Shown piece after piece: positions 1 to 5,434 of a stretch of DNA of 5,434 nt. Origin of the DNA: Polaromonas sp. (GTDB taxonomy: Bacteria > Pseudomonadota > Gammaproteobacteria > Burkholderiales > Burkholderiaceae_C); assembly GCA_014376885.1 (NCBI GenBank), contig JACMQR010000204.1, positions 1 through 5,434 of the forward strand, written 5' to 3'. The notes below the pieces were generated by a model. It was not told the DNA's origin and did no database searches. It was given only the letters and a program-made list of their open reading frames with translations. Numbering within the stretch: the stretch's first letter is position 1; each line of letters starts with the position of its first letter. The position numbers were made by a program, and so were the translations under genes.

Positions 1-2
1 CG

Positions 3-50
3 ACGATGGCCGAAGAGTTCGTGACCATGCGCGAGCCGGTCAAGCACTAA
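3..50 (+). CDS. 3' end of an unidentified convergent gene (partial)
   Basis: This is the last 15 codons and TAA stop of a plus-strand gene whose body lies left of the window. The visible C-terminus reads TMAEEFVTMREPVKH. The support is codon use: 14 of the 15 sense codons end in G or C, as expected for a real gene in this GC-rich genome, and the sequence turns AT-rich soon after the stop. It converges on phnM, whose stop lies about 110 bases away, so it is not part of the phn operon. Fifteen residues are too few to name a family, and I do not recognise the product. It could still be a chance open frame. Confidence 0.5.
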   Translation, partial: TMAEEFVTMREPVKH

Positions 51-68
51 ATCCGGCGCCACCAGATC

Positions 69-144
69 GCTATTATTTATATAGCTTAAAACACACGCCA
101 TGCTTGCACAAAAGCCTTATTTTTCTAAAAAAAAACAGCTTTTG
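69..144. repeat. AT-rich intergenic palindromic element
   Basis: Two inverted repeats lie in the convergent gap. The first is GCTAT (69-73) facing ATAGC (81-85) across a 7-base AT spacer. The second is CAAAAGC (109-115) facing GCTTTTG (138-144); its inner part can add five A-T pairs (120-124 with 129-133) around a small loop. The stretch is far richer in A and T than the flanking genes. From memory, the arrangement of a GCTAT...ATAGC palindrome, then a CTTGC-type segment, then a GCC-TATTTTTCT-like tract resembles a dispersed intergenic repeat common in Comamonadaceae genomes. The palindromes are seen directly; the repeat-family assignment is from recollection and unverified. Confidence 0.4.
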
Positions 145-164
145 CACCCGGCCGGTGCCTAAAA
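127..164 (-). terminator. candidate rho-independent terminator of the phn operon
   Basis: Read on the minus strand just past the phnM stop, GCACC (158-154) pairs perfectly with GGTGC (148-144) around a 5-base GGCCG loop. Four A-U pairs (164-161 with 143-140) can lengthen the stem, with a two-base bulge at 159-160. A four-base spacer then leads to a run of nine T (135-127). The hairpin begins at the end of phnM, so the stop codon sits at its base. The GC stem is short and the U-run is slightly offset, so this is a candidate only. The CAAAAGC/GCTTTTG palindrome (109-115 / 138-144) overlaps it and would compete for the same bases. Confidence 0.45.
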
Positions 165-1298
165 CGCCCGCTCGCCCTGGTGCCACGCGCCGCGCACGAT
201 GGGCATGTCGCCGCTCAGCCGCACGCGGATCAGGTCGGCCCGCAGGCCGGGTGCCAGCTCGCCCCGGTCCTGCAGGCCGATGGCGCGTGCCGGGTTGCGG
301 GTGACGGTGTTGACTGCTTTCGGCAGGCTCCAGCCAATGCTGCCGCGCAGCAAAAAGGCCGACTGCAGCAGGCTGGCGGGCACATAGTCGGACGAGAAAA
401 TATCGAGCAGGTCCAGCCGCGCCAGTTCGGCCGCCGCGACGTTGCCCGAATGCGAGCCGCCCTTGACCAGGTTCGGCCCGCCCATGACGATGGCGATGCC
501 CAGGCGCCGGGCCGCCTGGGCCGCTTCCACCGTGGTCGGAAACTCCGGGATCGCGATGCGCTCCTGGCCGGCCTGCTCGACATGCGCGACGTCGGTGTCG
601 TCGTGGCTGGCCAGCGGCAGGCCCCGAGCCAGGCAGCCGGCGACGATGGCCGCGCGGTTGGCAACCGCATGGCGCAGCTGGTGCGCCTTGAGCGACTCGA
701 CCAGTTCCTCGTAGGCCGCGTCGGTGAAGCTGCCGTAGCGCTCGGAGTAGCGCCGGTATTTGCTCAGGTCGCGCCACTGGCGCTGGCCGGGCGTGTGGTC
801 CATCACGCTGACCAGCTCGACCAGCGGGTCGTCGGCATACTGTTCGAACACCGCGATGATGTCGGGCGCCGAGATTTCGCAGCGCAGGTGCAGCAGGTGC
901 TCGACGCGCAGCAGGCCTTCGGCGCGGCATTCGTGCAGCGCCTGGATCGACACATGCTGGATCTGGCTGCGCGGGCCGCCCTTGTCCATGTCGCCGATCA
1001 CGATCGAGTCCAGCACGGTGGTAATGCCGGCGGCGGCGCACATCGCGTCATGCATCACGGTGGCCGAATGCGCGTTCCACAGCACGCCGGGGCGCGGCAC
1101 CAGGTGCTTTTCCAGGTTGTCGGTGTGCAGCTCGACCAGGCCGGGCAGCAGGTAGTCGCCGGCCCAGTCCTCGGCCCCCGGCACCGCCGTGCCACCCTGC
1201 GCGATCGAGCGGATGGCGCCGCCCTCCACCACCAGGCAGCCGGTGAACTCCTCGGCGGCGGTGACGATGCGGGCGTTTTTGATGATGCGTTGCGTCAT
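159..1298 (-). CDS. phnM: PhnM, ribose-1-phosphonate 5-triphosphate diphosphohydrolase
   Basis: PhnM is a cytoplasmic amidohydrolase-superfamily enzyme that hydrolyses alpha-D-ribose 1-alkylphosphonate 5-triphosphate to the 5-phosphate plus pyrophosphate, the step before PhnJ cleaves the C-P bond. The 379-residue product is full length for the family. Visible signatures are the metal-binding H-x-D in ELHTDNLEKH (H58, D60), HLRCE (H137-E141), MDHTPGQRQ (from M166), SHDDT (H232, D233) and FSSDYVP (D304). The N-terminus has the small beta-sandwich typical of amidohydrolases, followed by the LPGLVELHTD barrel entry. The ATG at 1298 lies 15 bases after phnL, with no clear Shine-Dalgarno sequence in that A-rich gap, so translation may depend on phnL. 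The stop is TAG at 159. PhnM is the last phn gene here, with no phnN or phnP following on the same strand. Confidence 0.96.
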   Translation of the reverse strand: MTQRIIKNARIVTAAEEFTGCLVVEGGAIRSIAQGGTAVPGAEDWAGDYLLPGLVELHTDNLEKHLVPRPGVLWNAHSATVMHDAMCAAAGITTVLDSIVIGDMDKGGPRSQIQHVSIQALHECRAEGLLRVEHLLHLRCEISAPDIIAVFEQYADDPLVELVSVMDHTPGQRQWRDLSKYRRYSERYGSFTDAAYEELVESLKAHQLRHAVANRAAIVAGCLARGLPLASHDDTDVAHVEQAGQERIAIPEFPTTVEAAQAARRLGIAIVMGGPNLVKGGSHSGNVAAAELARLDLLDIFSSDYVPASLLQSAFLLRGSIGWSLPKAVNTVTRNPARAIGLQDRGELAPGLRADLIRVRLSGDMPIVRGAWHQGERAF

Positions 1299-1313
1299 GA
1301 AAGTGTTTTTTCG

Positions 1314-2012
1314 TTAAAGGGGTTTGCGGAACTGTTCGACATCCAGGCAGTTGCTGGCGACGGCCTGGCGCACTTCATCGTCATGGAAAATGCCGACCAC
1401 GGCAGCGCCCCGCTCGCGCGCCGCGCAAATCAGTTCGACGACGACGCGGCGGTTGTCGGCGTCCAGCGAGGCGGTTGGCTCGTCGAGCAGCAGCACCGGA
1501 TGGCCGGCAATCAGGCCGTGCGCGATGTTCACCCGCTGCTGCTCGCCGCCCGAAAAAGTCGCTGGCGGCAGGTGCCACAAGCGCTCATGCAGGTTCAGCC
1601 GCTCCAGCCACTGCGCCGCCTGGCTGCGCGCCGCATCGGCGGCCATGCCCAGCCGGCGCAGCGGCTCGGCGACGATGTCCAGCGCCGAGATGCGCGGAAT
1701 CACGCGCAGGAACTGCGACACATAGCCCAGGGTGTGGCGGCGCACGTCCAGCACCTCGCGCGGCGCGGCGCTTGAGAAGCTGACCCACCGGTCCTGGTGG
1801 CGGATGCGCACCTCGCCGCCAGTAGCGCCATAGTTGCCATACAGGCAGCGCAGCAGCGAGCTTTTGCCGCTGCCCGAATGCCCGGTCAGCGCCAGGCATT
1901 CGCCAGCCTGCACGGCCAGGTGGATACCGGCAAACACCGGCAACTCCAGGCCGCCGCGGCCGTGCAGGGTGAAGGTTTTGGAAAGGTCGCGGGCTTCGAG
2001 CAAGGCGGTCAT
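1314..2012 (-). CDS. phnL: PhnL, ABC-type ATP-binding protein of the C-P lyase pathway
   Basis: PhnL is an ABC-family ATPase without a membrane domain. It is needed with PhnG, PhnH and PhnI for efficient nucleophilic attack of the phosphonate on ATP that displaces adenine, and it is not a transporter subunit. The 232-residue product is about the usual length. It shows Walker A GHSGSGKSS (44-52), Q-loop Q100 in YVSQF, signature FSGGEQQR (153-160), Walker B VLLLDEP (173-179) with the D-loop ASLD after it, and H-loop H210 in GIFHDD. The frame stays open far upstream into phnK, but homology begins at MTALLEARDL, so I chose the ATG at 2012. No good ribosome-binding site precedes it. It lies 47 bases after phnK, the widest gap in the operon. 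The FSGGEQQRVNIAHG segment and the GIFHDD H-loop separate it from PhnK and from ordinary importer ATPases. Confidence 0.95.
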   Translation of the reverse strand: MTALLEARDLSKTFTLHGRGGLELPVFAGIHLAVQAGECLALTGHSGSGKSSLLRCLYGNYGATGGEVRIRHQDRWVSFSSAAPREVLDVRRHTLGYVSQFLRVIPRISALDIVAEPLRRLGMAADAARSQAAQWLERLNLHERLWHLPPATFSGGEQQRVNIAHGLIAGHPVLLLDEPTASLDADNRRVVVELICAARERGAAVVGIFHDDEVRQAVASNCLDVEQFRKPL

Positions 2013-2059
2013 GGGTGCGGTCGCGGTTGGAAAGTCGAAAGATCGGTCAAGGCAATATC

Positions 2060-2887
2060 TCAGGGCGTCAAAACCGACGACACCAGCAGCTGGGTGTAAG
2101 GATGCTGCGGGTCGTCGAGCACGCGGTCGGTCAGGCCCTGCTCGACCACCTGCCCGTCTTTCATGACCAGCATGCGGTGCGCCAGCAGGCGCGCCACCGC
2201 CAGGTCGTGCGTGACGATGACCGCCGCCAGCTGCAGCTGGTCGACCAGCTCGCGCAGCAGGTCGAGCAAGCGCGCCTGCACCGACACATCGAGCCCGGTG
2301 GTCGGCTCGTCCATGAACACCAGGCGCGGATGGGTCACCAGGTTGCGGGCGATCTGCAGGCGCTGCTGCATGCCGCCGGAGTAGGTGCTGGGTAGGTCGT
2401 CGATCCGGCCGGCGTCCAGCTCGACGCGCGCCATCCAGCCCAGCGCTTCGGCGCGCAGCTTGCCGTAGTGACGCGCGCCCAGCGCCATCAGGCGCTCGCC
2501 GATGTTCGCGCCGCCCGACACGTTCATGCGCAAGCCGTCCCGGGCATGCTGCTCGACAAAGCCCCAGTCGGTGCGCGCCAGCCAGCGCAGCCGCGCCTCG
2601 GACAGGCCGGCCAGATCCACCAGGCCGCTGTCGCTGCAAGGCAAGCCGGCCCCGGCGGCGCCCGCCTCGTCGCGCACGTCGTAATGCACCGAACCGGCAT
2701 CGCAGGCAAGGCGGGCGGCCAACAGGCGCAGCAATGTCGACTTGCCCGAGCCCGATTCGCCGACCACCGCCAGCACCTCGCCGGGGTACAGGTCAAAATT
2801 CACATCCTGGCAGGCCCAGCGCAGCCGGCTGGCCTGCATGAACTGCTTGCCGACGCCGCGCACGGACAAAAGGATGTCATGGTTCAT
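2060..2887 (-). CDS. phnK: PhnK, ABC-type ATPase of the C-P lyase core complex
   Basis: PhnK is a cytoplasmic ABC ATPase that docks on the PhnGHIJ core through PhnJ; it resembles oligopeptide-transport ATPases but is not a transporter part. The product has 275 residues: Walker A GESGSGKST (43-51), Q-loop Q113 in FVEQH, signature SGGMQQR (170-176), Walker B LVFMDEP (189-195) followed by TTGLD, and H-loop H227 in VTHD. The C-terminal HPYTQLLVSSVL is typical of PhnK. Compared with my recollection of the E. coli protein (about 252 residues), there is an Ala/Gly-rich insertion of roughly 18 residues between Walker A and the Q-loop (about 72-95). The start at 2887 overlaps the phnJ stop in an ATGA arrangement and has a good AAGGA site, so the start is secure. 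Confidence 0.96.
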   Translation of the reverse strand: MNHDILLSVRGVGKQFMQASRLRWACQDVNFDLYPGEVLAVVGESGSGKSTLLRLLAARLACDAGSVHYDVRDEAGAAGAGLPCSDSGLVDLAGLSEARLRWLARTDWGFVEQHARDGLRMNVSGGANIGERLMALGARHYGKLRAEALGWMARVELDAGRIDDLPSTYSGGMQQRLQIARNLVTHPRLVFMDEPTTGLDVSVQARLLDLLRELVDQLQLAAVIVTHDLAVARLLAHRMLVMKDGQVVEQGLTDRVLDDPQHPYTQLLVSSVLTP

Positions 2888-3786
2888 TGCACATCCTTTG
2901 CATCGGCCCGCGCCAGCACATCGGGCAGCTGCACCGCCTGCTGCGCTCCAGCATGGCCGGCAGCGCGGCGTTCACCGCAATAGTCGCTGTCCGAGCAGAC
3001 AAACAGGCGACTGCCCGCATCGTCAACAATCATCTCATCAAGAAAGCTGTCCGCCGCGCCACACAGGGCGCAGGCGTGGTCCCACTGCTGAACCGCAAAC
3101 GGATGGTCCTCGAAGTCCAGGCTGCGCACGGCGGTGTACGGCGGAATGGCGTAGAGGCGCTTTTCCCGCCCGGCACCAAACAGTTGCAGGGCCGGGTTCA
3201 TGTGCATCTTGGGGTTGTCGAACTTGGGGATCGGCGAGGGCGAGGTGAGGTAGCGCTCATTGACCAGCACCGGGTAGTCGTAGGTTTTTGAAATCGCCCC
3301 CAGCTGCGCGATGTCTTCGTAGAGCTTGACATTCATCAGGCCGTAGTCGGCCAGCGCATGCATCGTGATGGTCTCGGCGCGGCGCGGCTCCAGCCGGAAC
3401 AGCGGCTCGGGCATCGGCACCTGGTAGACGATGGTTTGCGCCTCGCTCAGGGGCGTCTCCGGAATGCGGTGGCGCGTCTGGATGATGCTTGCTTCTGTGG
3501 TTTTCTCGGTGGTGGCCACGCCCGTGGTGCGGGCAAAGAAGCGCCGGATGTTGACCGCATTGGTGGTGTCGTCGGCACCCTGGTCAATCACCTTGAGCAC
3601 ATCGGCGCGGCCGATGATGCTGGCCGTGACCTGCACGCCGCCGGTGCCCCAGCCATAGGCAAAGGGCATTTCACGGGAGCCGAAAGGCACCTGGTAGCCG
3701 GGAATGGCGACGGCCTTGAGCAGGGCGCGGCGGATCATCTTTTTCGTGCGCTCGTCGAGAAATGCAAAGTTGTAGTTCGGCTCCAT
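2884..3786 (-). CDS. phnJ: PhnJ, radical SAM C-P lyase
   Basis: PhnJ is the catalytic C-P bond-cleaving enzyme. It uses a [4Fe-4S] cluster and S-adenosylmethionine to convert ribose 1-alkylphosphonate 5-phosphate into the 1,2-cyclic phosphate 5-phosphate plus the alkane. The 300-residue product carries the unusual PhnJ cysteine pattern C-x2-C-x21-C-x5-C at C239, C242, C264 and C270, and the IPGYQVPFG segment with G30. These match the E. coli cluster cysteines, the thiyl-radical Cys272 and the glycyl-radical Gly32, all shifted by two residues. Other hallmarks are YGWGTGG (44-50), DDTTNAVNIRRFF (72-84), TRHRIPETPL (104-113), MHALADYG and SPIPKFDNPKMHMNPALQLF. After C270 the tail is about 15-20 residues longer than in E. 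coli and Ala/Gln-rich. The ATG shares one base with the phnI TGA (TGATG), implying coupled translation. Confidence 0.98.
   Translation of the reverse strand: MEPNYNFAFLDERTKKMIRRALLKAVAIPGYQVPFGSREMPFAYGWGTGGVQVTASIIGRADVLKVIDQGADDTTNAVNIRRFFARTTGVATTEKTTEASIIQTRHRIPETPLSEAQTIVYQVPMPEPLFRLEPRRAETITMHALADYGLMNVKLYEDIAQLGAISKTYDYPVLVNERYLTSPSPIPKFDNPKMHMNPALQLFGAGREKRLYAIPPYTAVRSLDFEDHPFAVQQWDHACALCGAADSFLDEMIVDDAGSRLFVCSDSDYCGERRAAGHAGAQQAVQLPDVLARADAKDVQ
2894..2898 (-). promoter_or_regulatory. ribosome-binding site of phnK
   Basis: On the minus strand AAGGA lies six bases before the phnK ATG, inside the last codons of phnJ. It fits anti-Shine-Dalgarno pairing well and fixes the phnK start at the ATGA overlap. 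It is the clearest such site in the window. Confidence 0.6.
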
Positions 3787-4925
3787 CAGGCGGCTTTCTG
3801 CAGGGTGGGTGCGGCACCCAGGCGCGCTTCGTCAGGCGCCGGGTCGGCGGGCTGGCCCTGGGCATGGGCGGCGCGCAGCTTGCGCACCAGCTCCAGCTCG
3901 GACTGGAAATCGACATAGTGGGGCAGTTTCAGGTGCTGCACGAAACCGGATGCCTCCAGGCTGTCGGCATGCGCCAGCACGAATTCTTCGTCCTGCGCCG
4001 GCGCCACCACCGGCTCGCCCAGCTCGCGGGCACGCAGCGCCCGGTCGACCAGCGCCATGGCCATGGCCTTGCGCTCGGCACCGCCGAAGGCCAGGCCGTA
4101 GCCTTGGGTGAACTGCGGCGGCAGCTCGCGGGTGCCGGCAAACTGGTTGATCATCTGGCATTCGGTGACTTCAATGTCGCCGATGTCGATGACGAAGCCC
4201 AGTTCGTCGGCCAGCATTTCCACCGCCACCCGGCCGCGCCTGATTTCGCCGGCAAACGGGTGGCTGTTGGCATAACCGCGCTGGGTCGAGTAGCCCAGGC
4301 CCAGCAGCCAGCCTTCGTCACCGCGCGCCAATGCCTGCAGGCGCAGCGGGCGCGCTGCCGGGAACATCAGCGGCTCGCGCGTCAGGTCGCCAGGCTCGGC
4401 GGTCGCGGTGGGGCGCGGGGTTTCCAGCAACCCCTCGCGCGCCATCAGCGCGTTGACACGCGGCATGGCGGCCGGCAGGGCCGGCGCATCGTTCAGGGCC
4501 TCTTGGGCAGCGTCGCCTTCGGCCAGCAAGGCAAAGTCGAGCAGGCGCTGGGTATAGTCATAGGTGGCGCCCAGCACCTGGCCGCCGGGCACGTCCTTGA
4601 AGGTCGCCGACACGCGGCGCGCCAGCTGCATCTGCGCGGTGTCCAGCGGCACGCTGTAGGCAAAGCGCGGCAGCGTGGTGCGGTAGGCGCGCAGCAGAAA
4701 AATGGCCTCGACCAGATCGCCGCTGGCCTGCTTGATCGCCAGCGCCGCCAGCTCCGGGTCGTAGAGCGAGCCCTCGGACATGACGCGGTCCACGGCCAGC
4801 GGCAATTGCGCCTGGATCTGGGCCACCGACAGCGCGGGCAAGGCGGGGTCGCCGCGGCGCTGCGCGGCCAGCAGGCGCCAGGAGTTTTCGATGGCGGCCG
4901 CGCCGCCCTTGACTGCAACATACAT
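3786..4925 (-). CDS. phnI: PhnI, C-P lyase core subunit (phosphonate-ATP coupling, adenine release)
   Basis: PhnI is the nucleosidase-like subunit of the PhnGHIJ core. With PhnG, PhnH and PhnL it attaches the phosphonate to C1 of ATP's ribose, expelling adenine. The 379-residue product starts MYVAVKGG, the family's typical N-terminus, which fixes the ATG at 4925 although the frame stays open upstream through phnH. Conserved blocks are LAVDRVMSEG (43-52), ASGDLVEAIFLLRAYRTTL (67-85), DVPGGQVLG and TYDYTQRLLDF (121-131), RGDEGWLL and YSTQRGYANSHPFAGEIR (212-229), ERKAMAMALVDRAL (284-297), QDEEFVLAHAD (311-321) and HLKLPHYVDFQ (331-341). H331 and H336 match the spacing of the metal-binding His328/His333 that I recall from the E. 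coli core structure. It is about 25 residues longer than E. coli PhnI, mostly in an Ala/Pro-rich C-terminal tail. It begins one base after phnH, and its TGA overlaps the phnJ start. Confidence 0.97.
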   Translation of the reverse strand: MYVAVKGGAAAIENSWRLLAAQRRGDPALPALSVAQIQAQLPLAVDRVMSEGSLYDPELAALAIKQASGDLVEAIFLLRAYRTTLPRFAYSVPLDTAQMQLARRVSATFKDVPGGQVLGATYDYTQRLLDFALLAEGDAAQEALNDAPALPAAMPRVNALMAREGLLETPRPTATAEPGDLTREPLMFPAARPLRLQALARGDEGWLLGLGYSTQRGYANSHPFAGEIRRGRVAVEMLADELGFVIDIGDIEVTECQMINQFAGTRELPPQFTQGYGLAFGGAERKAMAMALVDRALRARELGEPVVAPAQDEEFVLAHADSLEASGFVQHLKLPHYVDFQSELELVRKLRAAHAQGQPADPAPDEARLGAAPTLQKAA

Positions 4926-4926
4926 G

Positions 4927-5434
4927 TTAAATTTCTTCCAGACGGCGCACGCGGGTGGTGCGCGGCAGGCCCAGGGCAGCGCCCGCGCAGGTGAAAACAA
5001 TGTCCACGCCTTGCGGAAAAGACGCCTGGTTGGCGTGCCACTGCACCCAGAAATCGTCCGGCAGACCGCCAATCCGCACCGTCTGCATCCCCAGGATGCC
5101 GGGGCCGCGCCATTCAACCGCCGGCCCGGCGTCGAGCGAGGCGACCTCCACCAGCAAGGTGGCCGAGCGCTCGGGGGCTTGGGCAGAACCGGCCGCAAAG
5201 GCGGTGAACGGCGGCAACCCGGCGACGCTGTCCAGCACGGCAAAAGCAGCGCATTCAGGTGTGGCAGCAGGGCTTGCGCCGGTGTGAAAGCGCAGCCAGG
5301 ATGCCGCAGCAGGGTCGGCTTGCTGCCACCAGACCGCCGTGTCGCCGTCGGTCAGCGCCAGCAGCGCATGCGCCATCGCGGGGCCCAGGGCAAGCCCCGG
5401 AACCGGCTGGCCGATGGCAAACGGCCGGCCGGGC
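4927..5434 (-). CDS. phnH: PhnH, C-P lyase core subunit (5' end missing)
   Basis: PhnH is a small PLP-transferase-fold protein without its own catalytic site that belongs to the PhnGHIJ core and is needed for coupling phosphonate to ATP. The window shows 168 residues in frame up to the right edge. The first visible residues PGRPFAIG correspond to the EPG segment near the N-terminus, so only about 25-30 residues should be missing. Recognisable parts are LLALTDGDTAVWW, LRFHTGA, SATLLVEVASL, the FPQGVDIVFTC strand and the LPRTTRV motif near the C-terminus. The E. coli protein as I recall it has the same order (LADNDTPVW, LRFHTNA, FPLGIDLILTC, IPRTTHV). The stop is TAA at 4927, and a single base separates it from the phnI ATG. 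The internal ATG at 5376 is not the true start, because homology continues upstream to the window edge. Confidence 0.92.
   Translation of the reverse strand, partial: PGRPFAIGQPVPGLALGPAMAHALLALTDGDTAVWWQQADPAAASWLRFHTGASPAATPECAAFAVLDSVAGLPPFTAFAAGSAQAPERSATLLVEVASLDAGPAVEWRGPGILGMQTVRIGGLPDDFWVQWHANQASFPQGVDIVFTCAGAALGLPRTTRVRRLEEI
4935..4939 (-). promoter_or_regulatory. ribosome-binding site of phnI
   Basis: On the minus strand GGAAG lies nine bases before the phnI ATG, within the final codons of phnH. It is an acceptable Shine-Dalgarno match and agrees with the start set by the MYVAVKGG N-terminus. Confidence 0.45.

Noticed and set aside
73..1041. A 322-codon minus-strand frame overlapping phnM in another frame
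   Set aside because: The translation is extremely Arg/Pro/Ala-rich, and it overlaps phnM, whose frame carries all the conserved motifs.
180..1775. A 531-codon open frame on the plus strand opposite phnM and phnL
   Set aside because: It lies antisense to two genes with full family motifs. Long antisense frames are expected in GC-rich DNA, and its translation is Arg/Gln/His/Ala-biased with no recognisable domain.
2013..2059. A TTGACC sequence that might be a -35 box of an internal promoter before phnL
   Set aside because: About 17 bases further on there is no acceptable -10 hexamer, and one hexamer alone is not evidence.
2013..2639. Upstream extension of the phnL frame into phnK
   Set aside because: The extra residues are a frame-shifted reading of phnK. 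PhnL homology begins at the ATG at 2012.
1314..2887. The possibility that the two ABC ATPases belong to an importer
   Set aside because: Both match PhnK and PhnL along their whole length, no permease or binding-protein gene is adjacent in the window, and they sit between phnJ and phnM as in other C-P lyase operons.
3762..4994. A 410-codon open frame on the plus strand opposite phnI
   Set aside because: It is the mirror of the highly conserved phnI and has the same compositional bias as the other antisense frames; no domain is recognisable.
4926..5243. Upstream extension of the phnI frame into phnH
   Set aside because: PhnI's conserved N-terminus MYVAVKGG starts at 4925. The extension reads phnH out of frame and is Pro/Arg/Ser-rich.
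1..5434. CRISPR arrays, tRNA or rRNA genes, insertion sequences, defence or other novel systems
   Set aside because: The window is filled by six contiguous metabolic genes with one short convergent gap. I saw no regularly spaced repeats, transposase motifs or structured RNA genes.

Overview
The window holds the 3' half of a phosphonate-degrading carbon-phosphorus (C-P) lyase operon, read entirely on the minus strand in the order phnH (5' end cut off by the window edge), phnI, phnJ, phnK, phnL, phnM. All six genes are recognised from family-specific motifs along their full visible lengths, and none shows a frameshift or a missing key residue. The very high G+C content, strong G/C preference at third codon positions, and an AT-rich palindromic intergenic element resembling one I associate with Comamonadaceae suggest a betaproteobacterium of that family (Polaromonas, Rhodoferax or Variovorax-like). 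The taxon is an inference and cannot be proven from this window.

Layout from right to left, in the direction of transcription: phnH (5434-4927, partial), phnI (4925-3786), phnJ (3786-2884), phnK (2887-2060), phnL (2012-1314), phnM (1298-159). The genes for the lyase core and its docked ATPase are packed extremely tightly: H/I are separated by 1 nt, I/J overlap by 1 nt and J/K overlap by 4 nt. K/L are 47 nt apart and L/M 15 nt apart. Beyond phnM is an AT-rich intergenic stretch (51-158) with a candidate rho-independent terminator for the phn operon and palindromic repeats. The far-left 50 bases hold the 3' end of a convergent plus-strand gene that I cannot identify.

From what is known of this pathway, PhnI with PhnG, PhnH and PhnL couples a phosphonate to ATP, releasing adenine and giving a ribose-1-phosphonate 5-triphosphate. 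PhnM removes pyrophosphate. PhnJ, a radical SAM Fe-S enzyme, breaks the C-P bond, releasing the alkane (methane from methylphosphonate) and leaving a cyclic ribose phosphate. PhnK is an ABC-type ATPase that docks on the PhnGHIJ core. PhnG, the transporter genes, the regulator and the promoter would lie upstream, outside the window. The accessory genes phnN, phnO and phnP do not directly follow phnM here.

I see no sign of a previously undescribed system. This is a well-conserved metabolic operon, and the points worth a second look are minor: gene spacing, lineage-specific insertions or tails in PhnK, PhnI and PhnJ, the abrupt operon end, and the intergenic repeat/terminator element.
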